Positions 1-6,341 of a DNA stretch of 9,126 nucleotides are shown piece by piece. Origin of the DNA: Clostridia bacterium (GTDB taxonomy: Bacteria; Bacillota_A; Clostridia; Christensenellales; Aristaeellaceae). The DNA lies in assembly GCA_017648805.1 (NCBI GenBank), contig JAGCIC010000124.1, positions 1-9,126 of the forward strand, read 5' to 3'. Made by a program: the position numbers and the translations under genes. The notes under the pieces were generated by a model. The model saw nothing but the letters and a program-made list of their open reading frames with translations, made no database searches and was not told the origin of the DNA. Within the stretch, counting starts at the first letter, position 1, and each line of letters begins with the position of its first letter.

Positions 1-1
1 A

Positions 2-895
2 AACGTGGTCTCCGACGCCTTCTCGCCGGAAAAGGTTCGCGATAAGATAGATTTCGTGAAGCTGGCGGGCGAGTGGTACCGGATACCCACGGTGGTCATA
101 TACTGTCACCCTGCCCTGTACGACGAGACCGCGCAGCCCGGCGACGTGGACGTATACAACCAGTGCATACCCTACGCCGACCGCCTTGTGGAGATGCTGA
201 GGCAGGAAGGCGTCAGCGTGTGGGACAGCCGCGACACTTACAGCGGCAACTCCATAAGTCTTGACATCGCCGCCAACAAAAGCGACGTGCACTGGACGCA
301 TCTCATGGCGCTGTATACCGCCCGCGACGGGGCAAAGTACATTAGCGAACAGACGGGCTTCGAGCTGGACTGGCAGAAGCTGGAGCCGGAGCTGTTCGAC
401 CGCAAGGTGTACAAAAGCCTGCTGTTCGGGGAGTTCGCCCGGCGGCTGGGCAGAAGCATGGTCACACTGGACGACGTGTACGTGCTGTACCCGAGTTACG
501 ACACGTTCCTGACGTACGAGCGCGCCGACGCGGAGGGCACGTCTTACCGGGAAGGCAGCTTCTACGACACGGTGATAGAGCAGGAGAAGCTGGTCCCCGA
601 AGAGGGCAAAGACTATTCCGAAAAAGCGTACTACGTTTACGGCTCGAATCTTGCCCGGGTGCACACCCATAACGAGGACGCGCCGGACACTACCATCCTG
701 GTGTTCAAGGACAGCTTCGGCCAGCCCATTAGCATGTTTTTGAGCCTGGCGGCGCGGGACGTGTATTCCGTGGACATGCGCTCGGTGGATCATAACATGG
801 AGTATTACGTGGACATGGTGCAGCCGGACCTGATCATACTGGCCTACTGCCAGCAGTCTTTCAGGAATATCGAGGTAGAGATAGAGGGCAACTGA
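2..895 (+). CDS. DHHW/AlgX-like SGNH-hydrolase-fold protein, 5' end missing
   Basis: The reading frame is open to the left edge, so only the C-terminal part is present; numbering here begins at the GTG at position 5. Residues 93-98 contain an Asp-x-His-Trp motif (D94, H96), and residues 232-239 contain a hydrophobic strand followed by Asp-Ser (D236, S237). This D-x-H then Ser order is that of AlgX/AlgJ-like and Clostridial DHHW proteins, SGNH-hydrolase relatives often tied to O-acetylation of extracellular polysaccharide or cell-wall polymers. They are usually exported or membrane anchored by an N-terminal segment, which would lie outside the window. The stop is one base before the murB start, so the two are probably co-translated. 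The family call is fairly secure; substrate and enzyme activity are inferred, and D94, H96 and S237 as the catalytic triad is a proposal by analogy. Confidence 0.72.
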   Translation, partial: NVVSDAFSPEKVRDKIDFVKLAGEWYRIPTVVIYCHPALYDETAQPGDVDVYNQCIPYADRLVEMLRQEGVSVWDSRDTYSGNSISLDIAANKSDVHWTHLMALYTARDGAKYISEQTGFELDWQKLEPELFDRKVYKSLLFGEFARRLGRSMVTLDDVYVLYPSYDTFLTYERADAEGTSYREGSFYDTVIEQEKLVPEEGKDYSEKAYYVYGSNLARVHTHNEDAPDTTILVFKDSFGQPISMFLSLAARDVYSVDMRSVDHNMEYYVDMVQPDLIILAYCQQSFRNIEVEIEGN

Positions 896-896
896 A

Positions 897-1805
897 GTGA
901 GTCTGTACGAAGCGCTTGCAAGCCGCCTGCCCGGGGAACGGGTAAGGCGGGACGAACCCATGAGCCGCCACACCAGCTTTAAGGTGGGAGGCAATGCGGA
1001 CGTGTATTTCGAGCCGGCTTCCGCGGACGAGCTGATATGCGCCATAAGCGCGGCCAAGGAAGCGTGCGCTCCGTTCACCGTGATAGGCAACGGCTCCAAC
1101 CTGCTGGTGAAGGACGGGGGCATACGGGGCCTGGTTATAAGGCTGGGCGAGGTTTTTTCCGACGTAAGCGTGAACGGGCTCGCGCTGTCCGCGCAGGCGG
1201 GCGCCGCGCTGGCAAAGCTGGCGCTGACCGCCCAGGAACACGCGCTCACGGGGCTGGAATTCGCTTCCGGCATACCGGGCACGGTGGGCGGCGGCCTGTT
1301 CATGAACGCGGGCGCCTACGACGGCAGCCTGTCAGACGTGTGCACGGGCGCGAAACTGCTGGACATAGGCACGCTGGAGATATTCGACGTGACCGCGCAG
1401 GAGCTGAAGCTGGGCTACCGTACCAGCGTAATGCAGGACGGGCGCCTGATCTGCCTGGAGGCAAACTTCCTGCTCAGGCAGGGCGACAGGGAACAGATCC
1501 GGGCCAGGATGGACGAGCTCAACCGCCGCCGCAGGGAGAAGCAGCCGCTTTCCTACCCCTCCGCGGGCAGCACGTTCAAGCGGCCTGAGGGCCACTTCGC
1601 GGGAGCGCTGATCGAACAGGCGGGCCTGAAAGGGCTGAGCGCGGGCGGCGCGCAGGTCAGCGAAAAACACGCGGGCTTCATAATCAACACCGGCGGAGCC
1701 ACCGCCCGGGACGTGCTGGAGCTCATCGAAACGGTAAAAAAGCGGGTGTACGACATGTCCGGCGTCATGCTGGAGCCGGAGGTCAGGATAACGGGAGAGG
1801 ACTAA
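897..1805 (+). CDS. murB: UDP-N-acetylenolpyruvoylglucosamine reductase (MurB, type II)
   Basis: MurB is the cytoplasmic FAD enzyme that uses NADPH to reduce UDP-GlcNAc-enolpyruvate to UDP-MurNAc in peptidoglycan precursor synthesis. The 302-residue length fits the shorter type II enzymes of Gram-positive bacteria. The N-terminal FAD domain shows RHTSFKVGG (24-32), GNGSNLLV (64-71) and the GIPGTVGGGLFMNAGAYDG stretch (125-143). Arg175 in GYRTS, Ser225 in AGSTF (proton donor of the second half-reaction) and the Glu residues of LEPEV (292-296) are all present, so the enzyme looks intact. The GTG start at 897 is supported by GAGGG at 884-888 with eight bases of spacing, and it keeps the usual short leader before the RHTSF motif. 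Only one base separates it from the gene upstream and one from whiA downstream. Confidence 0.96.
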   Translation: MSLYEALASRLPGERVRRDEPMSRHTSFKVGGNADVYFEPASADELICAISAAKEACAPFTVIGNGSNLLVKDGGIRGLVIRLGEVFSDVSVNGLALSAQAGAALAKLALTAQEHALTGLEFASGIPGTVGGGLFMNAGAYDGSLSDVCTGAKLLDIGTLEIFDVTAQELKLGYRTSVMQDGRLICLEANFLLRQGDREQIRARMDELNRRRREKQPLSYPSAGSTFKRPEGHFAGALIEQAGLKGLSAGGAQVSEKHAGFIINTGGATARDVLELIETVKKRVYDMSGVMLEPEVRITGED

Positions 1806-1806
1806 A

Positions 1807-2751
1807 GTGTCGTTTACTGACGAGGTCAAGGGCGAGCTGATACGGGCAGGCTGCGAAAAGGAATGCTGCTTCAGAAGCGAGGCGGCCGCGGCGGCGCTGC
1901 TAAGCGGCGGGCTCACGTTCAGGGGACTGGGCAGGTACGGCCTGGCGGTGAACGTGAATTCCCTGGCGGTCAGCCGCTATTATTTTATGCTGATAAAGCG
2001 CTTTACGGGCATCATCCCCGTTGTAAGGACGGAAGTCTCCGGGCGGCCGGGAGGCAAGACCGGAGCGCGGCTGACCTTTCCGGAGGAAACGGTGGCGTCG
2101 CAGCTGAAGGAGCTTAAGCTCCTGGACGAAAACGCCCTGTTCGGGATCGCGGGCAGCGTGCACCCCGACATAATCCGAAACGAGTGCTGCAGGGCGGCGT
2201 TCCTGAAAAGCGCGTTCCTGGTGACGGGGCAGGCGTCCGACCCGGAGAAAGAATACTCGGTCAACCTGACCACGGCGGGCGAAGAAATGGCGCTGGCGAT
2301 AAGGGACATCTGCCTTGATATGGGCATAAAGGCCGGTGTCTCCCGACGCAGGCAGCGGTTTGTGGTGTACGTGAAGGAAGCGGAGAGCGTGGGGGACTTT
2401 TTCACCCTCATAGGCGCGTCCGGCGCGCGTCTCAGGCTGGAGAACGCCCGGATAATGCGGGACCTTAAGAACCGCGCCAACCGCCTGACCAACTGCGACA
2501 GCGGCAACATCGCCCGCTCCGCCGCCTCCGCCGCCCGTCAGACGGAGGACATACGCCTGCTGCTCGATACCGTAGGGCGGGATAAACTGCCCGAGTGGGC
2601 GCTCGAGATCGCGTCCATACGCCTGGAAAACCCCGAGGCGAGCCTGAGCGAGATGGGGGAGATGTGCGACCCGCCACTGGCCAAAAGCGGTGTGAACAAG
2701 CGCCTGAAACGCATAAGCGAAATGGCGGAAGAGATACGCAGGGGCAGCTGA
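1807..2751 (+). CDS. whiA: DNA-binding protein WhiA
   Basis: WhiA is a Gram-positive DNA-binding protein. In Streptomyces it controls sporulation septation genes, and in Bacillus it affects cell division and chromosome segregation. The 314-residue protein has the typical three parts: an N-terminal WhiA domain (about 1-105), a degenerate LAGLIDADG homing-endonuclease-like domain (about 127-218, with RAAFLKSAFL at 129-138), and a C-terminal helix-turn-helix region (about 222-310). The third part includes the family signature NRANRLTNCDSGNIARS (222-238) and SLSEMGE (279-285), followed by a recognition-helix region near SGVNKRLKRI. The GTG start is supported by GAGG at 1797-1800 with six bases of spacing, and it lies one base after the murB stop. 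It is probably cotranscribed with murB. The usual partners rapZ and yvcK are not between them. No clear terminator follows the stop. Confidence 0.95.
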   Translation: MSFTDEVKGELIRAGCEKECCFRSEAAAAALLSGGLTFRGLGRYGLAVNVNSLAVSRYYFMLIKRFTGIIPVVRTEVSGRPGGKTGARLTFPEETVASQLKELKLLDENALFGIAGSVHPDIIRNECCRAAFLKSAFLVTGQASDPEKEYSVNLTTAGEEMALAIRDICLDMGIKAGVSRRRQRFVVYVKEAESVGDFFTLIGASGARLRLENARIMRDLKNRANRLTNCDSGNIARSAASAARQTEDIRLLLDTVGRDKLPEWALEIASIRLENPEASLSEMGEMCDPPLAKSGVNKRLKRISEMAEEIRRGS

Positions 2752-2792
2752 GGGCCAAAGAAGCATTTCATACAAACTCAACTCAAAGGCTA

Positions 2793-2821
2793 TTTATTTT
2801 TTATCGGGCAAGTGCTATAAT
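2793..2821 (+). promoter_or_regulatory. Extended -10 sigma-A-type promoter for the secreted protein gene
   Basis: A consensus TATAAT lies at 2816-2821 and is preceded by TGC, giving an extended -10 element. Seventeen bases upstream, 2793-2798 reads TTTATT, a weak -35. The region is an AT-rich island in GC-rich DNA. Transcription would begin near 2828-2829, giving a leader of about 27 bases. AAGGAGG at 2841-2847 lies seven bases before the ATG. Confidence 0.7.
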
Positions 2822-2854
2822 TAAACTGAGATTTTTCCGCAAGGAGGAAAATAT

Positions 2855-4813
2855 ATGAAAAAGTTATTGGCTGTACTGCTTAGTCTGTGCATGCTGCTCG
2901 GCATGGCGGGCGTAGCGGAAGGCGGCAAAATAACCGCGCAGGCCACCTATCAGGGCAACAGCCTGGCGGATATTATCGCCACCTGGAACACCGACGAGGA
3001 CGGCTGCATACAGCTGGGCGTGAACGGCAACGTTATGGAAACCGCTCTGAACGTGCTGGCTCAGGTGAGCGCTTCTTCCGTCGTGATCGCTTCCGGCGAT
3101 GAGGCTTATGAGATCACCGCCGAGAACCTGGGCGCCGCGATCTACAACACTGCGGTCAAGTACCTGGGCGAAGAGACCGTGCAGCAGATCCTGGCGCTGG
3201 TCGACTATGTGCAAAGCGGCGACTATCAGCAGGATATGGCCGTGCTGTCCCAGGTCGCTCAGAACGAGCTTATGAAGCTGATGCAGATCGCCATGGAGAA
3301 CGGCCTGTTTGCCCAGACCGAATCCGGCATCGTGATCGACATCAACAACAACAATCTTCCCGCTCTCCTTAAGGATTACGCGGCTGCCGCGGCCAACGAC
3401 GCCAATCTGTTCGCGGCGCTGTCCGGCACCAAACTCTGGTCCATCATGGGCCTGAGCGAAGGCGGACAAAACGAGCAGGCCATGGTGGCGCAGATCGCCT
3501 CCGCGATTCCCGACGACCTGGGCGTGGAGTTTGAACTGTACGCCGAGATCAACAACGACAACACCTTCTGGTGCCGCTTTACCGCCGACATCGAAGGCCA
3601 GGCAGTCGTGTTCGACGTGGACTTTGACGGCGAAGAGCTGAGCGCCTACGGCAAAGTGACCCAGGGCGAGCAGGAGCTGGCGTACTTCAGCCTGGATGTG
3701 GAATCCACCGGCAGCGTGAGCTTTGAACTGAATACTCCCGCCCTGAAGTACCAGTACGAACTGGAAGTGGACGGCAGCGTGGTCAGCGTCGATTACGAGA
3801 TCGAGCAGATCACCGGCGGCTACCGCAGCCAGAAAGTCGACCTGTCCGCGGATGTGGATACCGAAGCGTACACCGTCAACTTCAGCATGGATGTTACCGA
3901 AGAGAACCTGATCAGGAACGAGAAGACCAGCGAAGTCAGCATTTACGGTGACGTGGACCTCATGAGCACCGAGTGGCTGGATGCTACCATACTCGTCAAG
4001 AACAGGGCTTCCGAGATCGAGATGCTGATCTCCGGCACCACCGAGCAGACCGCCGAGGGTGTCGCCCTGTGCGTGAAGTTCGACGTGAGGGACGGCGAGG
4101 AATGGCATGAAGACGCTCTGAATGCGACGCTTACCGTCGGCAACACCGTCAAACTCCATTCTCACCTGAACAACTGGAACGGCAGCGAAGAATACGCGGT
4201 CTACACTCTGGACGCGGCGCTGGATCTGGCCACTTGGAAGCTGGACGGCACCCTGACCGCGGGCGAAGCCACCTACACCGTCGCCGGCGAAATGGGTGAG
4301 GACAGCGTGTACCGCATGGTCCTCAGCGTGAACGGAATGGAACTGGCCAATGCATCTCTCCAGATCTTCCCGAACATGGGCCTGCCTTACAGCCTGCTGA
4401 TGGGTGAACTCAACGTGAACCTGTACGACGGCACTTCCGTCACCCGCACCGCCGAGCTCACCGAGACCGGCCTCACCTGGACCATCACCGTGACCTCCAA
4501 CGGCCAGACCCAGACTTATCTGGTCGGCATCAGGCAGATCACCGACGAAGAAGGCCAGACGGGCATCGAAGCGTTCCTCAACGTGGGCGGCATGGAGATC
4601 ATCGCCGGCGCCAAGTACAAGGCGGACGGCACCACCTACAAGGGCGAGATCTATCTGACCCAGTCCATGGGCGCCTACTATCAGGCGGACATGTTCAGAC
4701 TGAAGCTGGGCTATGAGCCCATCACCGAGCCTGCTGCCCACATCAGCGGCGTCGAGCTGCCTGTGGAAGCGATCGAACAGCTGCTGGACCAGATCATCCA
4801 GAGCATCGGCTGA
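2855..4813 (+). CDS. Secreted beta-rich protein of unknown function, 652 residues
   Basis: I do not recognise this protein. The ATG follows AAGGAGG by seven bases. Residues 1-21 form a Sec signal peptide (Lys2-Lys3, a hydrophobic core at 4-18, and likely cleavage after A21 in GVA). The mature protein is acidic. Residues 60-215 look mostly helical. From about 222 to 625 it is a long series of alternating polar and hydrophobic strands, for example VEFELYAEI, VVFDVDFD, SVSFELN and TWTITVTSNG, which suggests a large beta-sheet or repeated lipocalin/LolA-like sheets. A short helix (636-650) ends the chain. There is no lipobox, LPxTG motif or S-layer domain, so free secretion is likely. Mature cysteines are C51, C240 and C406. 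Ile codons are almost all ATC, unlike murB and whiA, which fits high expression. It has its own promoter and terminator. Confidence 0.9.
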   Translation: MKKLLAVLLSLCMLLGMAGVAEGGKITAQATYQGNSLADIIATWNTDEDGCIQLGVNGNVMETALNVLAQVSASSVVIASGDEAYEITAENLGAAIYNTAVKYLGEETVQQILALVDYVQSGDYQQDMAVLSQVAQNELMKLMQIAMENGLFAQTESGIVIDINNNNLPALLKDYAAAAANDANLFAALSGTKLWSIMGLSEGGQNEQAMVAQIASAIPDDLGVEFELYAEINNDNTFWCRFTADIEGQAVVFDVDFDGEELSAYGKVTQGEQELAYFSLDVESTGSVSFELNTPALKYQYELEVDGSVVSVDYEIEQITGGYRSQKVDLSADVDTEAYTVNFSMDVTEENLIRNEKTSEVSIYGDVDLMSTEWLDATILVKNRASEIEMLISGTTEQTAEGVALCVKFDVRDGEEWHEDALNATLTVGNTVKLHSHLNNWNGSEEYAVYTLDAALDLATWKLDGTLTAGEATYTVAGEMGEDSVYRMVLSVNGMELANASLQIFPNMGLPYSLLMGELNVNLYDGTSVTRTAELTETGLTWTITVTSNGQTQTYLVGIRQITDEEGQTGIEAFLNVGGMEIIAGAKYKADGTTYKGEIYLTQSMGAYYQADMFRLKLGYEPITEPAAHISGVELPVEAIEQLLDQIIQSIG

Positions 4814-4825
4814 TAAAACGCAAAG

Positions 4826-4858
4826 CAGCGGAGAGGTCAAACCTCTCCGCTGTTTTTT
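4826..4858 (+). terminator. Rho-independent terminator, probably bidirectional
   Basis: The arms CAGCGGAGAGG (4826-4836) and CCTCTCCGCTG (4842-4852) form a perfect 11-bp stem with a five-base TCAAA loop, followed by six T residues (4853-4858). It lies 12 bases after the stop of the secreted-protein gene. On the minus strand the same stem is followed by CTTTGCGTTTT, a weaker U-tract, so it may also stop the convergent ogt transcript. Confidence 0.95.
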
Positions 4859-4940
4859 ATAGCATTGCGCCGAGTCAGTACGTCAGGTAGCCGCTCGGGG
4901 ATAAGGGCCGCGCAGACCCCTTCCGGTCATCCCCTGCGGT

Positions 4941-5603
4941 TCATCCGTTCACAGCGCTGCGCATTATCTTATTTATGATCTTTTCGTTGCGGGGCAGGAA
5001 GATGCCGGCGACCGGTCCGACCAGCGCCGCGCAGATCACCGTGCCGAGCCCGACCGTGCCGCCCATTGCCCAGCCGGCCGCCACGAAGCAGACATCCACG
5101 ATTATCCGGACGATGCTGAACTTACGGTGAAGCTTGTCGCTTATGACTATGGCCACCAGGTCGTTAGGCCCGGTGCCCGCGTCGGACTTAATCACTATCG
5201 TCATTCCGTAGGCGAGTATCACGCAGCCTGCCGCCAGGATCAGTATCCTTACGGGGAGCGCGCTCAGGTTTTCGAAAAGCGGCGCCAGCAGCAAGGTGAA
5301 GAAATCGATGATCGGACCGCCGCATACCATACACAGCAGGGTGCCTATCTTTATGTAGCTTCTGTCCGTGAGGAGCAGCGCCAGTATGATCAGAAGGCTG
5401 ACCGCGATGTGGACGCGTCCGTGAGTGAGGATAGCCCACCCGGTCAGGGAGAACAGACTGCGGAACAAGCCCTGGATCAGCACGTTGAAGGGGTCGGAAC
5501 CCAGCTCCGTCAGCAGGAACAGCGTTACCCCCAGGTGCGCGATCGTAAGCCCGATCATCAGTATGACAACGCGGATCAGCCATTCGCGAAGAGAACGTTT
5601 CAT
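4941..5603 (-). CDS. YczE/YyaS/YitT-family integral membrane protein
   Basis: This 220-residue protein has about six hydrophobic membrane segments, near residues 10-32, 62-78, 84-108, 117-138, 162-180 and 183-203. Two related glycine-rich motifs follow membrane segments: LGSDPFNVL (34-42) and DAGTGPNDLV (141-150). This paired pattern is typical of the YczE/YyaS/YitT family, whose members are membrane proteins with mostly unknown substrates. The ATG at 5603 is preferred because GAGG lies nine bases upstream on the minus strand. A TTG at 5624 would add seven residues and overlap the ogt stop as TTGA, but that extension contains the ribosome binding site. The gene lies 17 bases downstream of ogt and is probably cotranscribed with it; nothing visible links the two functions. 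Transport or membrane-associated regulation is inference. Confidence 0.85.
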   Translation of the reverse strand: MKRSLREWLIRVVILMIGLTIAHLGVTLFLLTELGSDPFNVLIQGLFRSLFSLTGWAILTHGRVHIAVSLLIILALLLTDRSYIKIGTLLCMVCGGPIIDFFTLLLAPLFENLSALPVRILILAAGCVILAYGMTIVIKSDAGTGPNDLVAIVISDKLHRKFSIVRIIVDVCFVAAGWAMGGTVGLGTVICAALVGPVAGIFLPRNEKIINKIMRSAVNG

Positions 5604-5620
5604 AGCCGGTAACCTCAAAA

Positions 5621-6154
5621 TCAAGTTGGGTCCGGGTTTTCGGAACTGCCGCGGGGGCGTTCCGTAAGCGCGCCTTCCAGCTCCAGCAGCTTCCGCTTGC
5701 GCTCAAGCCCGCCCGCGTAGCCGGTAAGCTTTCCGCCCGCGCCGATGACCCGGTGGCAGGGAATGATTAGGGAAATGGGGTTTCGTCCTACCGCGCCTCC
5801 CACGGCCCGGGCGGAGACAGCCTTGCCCGTAAGCAGGGACAACCTGCGCGCGAGGGCTCCGTACGTCACTGTTTGGCCGTAGGGGACGGATCTGAGCAGC
5901 TCCCACACCGCAAGCCCGAATCCGCTGCCGGAAAGGGAGAGCGGGGGAATGAAATCCGGCTCCCGGCCGGAAAAGTATATGTCCAGCCACCGGGCGGCGA
6001 GCCTGATTGGCCCGGGAGCGTCATCAAGCGGCTCGCCGGCCGCCTGACGGGGGCAGTGTTTCTGCCCTTTGAACCACAGCCCGGTCAGTGCGGCGCCGTC
6101 GCTCTCAAGCAGTATATCGCCCAGAGGAGACAAATACACGAACAGTGCGCTCAC
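5621..6154 (-). CDS. ogt: Methylated-DNA--[protein]-cysteine S-methyltransferase (Ogt/MGMT)
   Basis: This suicide repair protein transfers alkyl groups from O6-alkylguanine in DNA to its own cysteine. The 177-residue chain has an N-terminal sheet domain (SPLGDILLESD, 9-19) and a C-terminal DNA-binding domain starting at FGLAVWELLRSVPYGQTVTY (79-98). It contains the active-site PCHRV motif with nucleophile Cys133, the asparagine hinge in GRNP (Asn125), the arginine-finger region around ARAVGGAVG (115-123) and LTGYAGGLERK (143-153). The GTG start at 6154 is chosen because GGAGG lies seven bases upstream. The longer frame from an ATG at 6223 has no ribosome binding site, and that ATG lies inside the promoter -35 element, so it cannot be on this transcript. 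This is a standalone alkyltransferase with no Ada regulatory domain in the visible sequence. It leads a probable two-gene operon with the membrane protein gene. Confidence 0.94.
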   Translation of the reverse strand: MSALFVYLSPLGDILLESDGAALTGLWFKGQKHCPRQAAGEPLDDAPGPIRLAARWLDIYFSGREPDFIPPLSLSGSGFGLAVWELLRSVPYGQTVTYGALARRLSLLTGKAVSARAVGGAVGRNPISLIIPCHRVIGAGGKLTGYAGGLERKRKLLELEGALTERPRGSSENPDPT

Positions 6155-6199
6155 GGCGATCCCTCCGTCGGCAAAAACTGGATAGCGGGAAACAAGCTG

Positions 6200-6228
6200 A
6201 TTATACCACGCGGACAGGCGCATGGCAA
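6200..6228 (-). promoter_or_regulatory. Sigma-A-type promoter for ogt
   Basis: Read on the minus strand, TTGCCA (6228-6223) is followed after exactly 17 bases by TATAAT (6205-6200), with TGG just before the hexamer giving an extended -10. This matches the -35 consensus at five of six bases and the -10 consensus perfectly. Transcription would start near 6193, leaving about 40 bases of leader before the GTG start and ruling out the ATG at 6223. Confidence 0.85.
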
Positions 6229-6241
6229 GTGAGGGAGCTTT

Positions 6242-6263
6242 CTGTTAAATTATGATTAATCAG
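6242..6263. promoter_or_regulatory. Imperfect palindrome between divergent genes, possible operator
   Basis: A 22-base AT-rich near-palindrome starts with CTG and ends with CAG; 16 of 22 positions are symmetric. It lies 14 bases upstream of the ogt -35 element and about 80 bases before ispH-rpsA. Symmetry and position between divergent genes suggest a protein-binding site, but no known operator consensus is recognised. AT-rich palindromes also arise by chance. Confidence 0.25.
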
Positions 6264-6341
6264 CTTTTTCTTGCAGGAATCGGGAATGGCCATAAAGAAA
6301 CATATTATGCTAAAAATGTCTTTTTTGAAAGGACATGAAAG

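Noticed and set aside
1900..2781. 293-codon minus-strand open frame opposite whiA
   Set aside because: whiA is unmistakable on the other strand; the antisense product shows no motif and is explained by GC-rich codon use.
2855..2893. Lipoprotein signal at Cys12 of the secreted protein
   Set aside because: The residue before Cys12 is Leu rather than Gly, Ala or Ser, and the cysteine lies inside the hydrophobic core too near the N-terminus.
2864..4840. 658-codon open frame on the minus strand opposite the secreted-protein gene
   Set aside because: It mirrors a strongly codon-biased gene, starts at a TTG inside the terminator hairpin, has no ribosome binding site, and its product looks like random antisense translation rich in His and Val.
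4897..4934. Inverted repeat GGGGAT/ATCCCC between the convergent genes
   Set aside because: The arms pair for only six bases, then need a six-base bulge before AAGGG pairs with CCCTT; there is no T-tract, and a far better terminator lies alongside.
6155..6223. Longer ogt start at the ATG at 6223
   Set aside because: This ATG overlaps the -35 element of the ogt promoter, lies upstream of the transcription start and has no Shine-Dalgarno, while the GTG at 6154 has GGAGG seven bases upstream.
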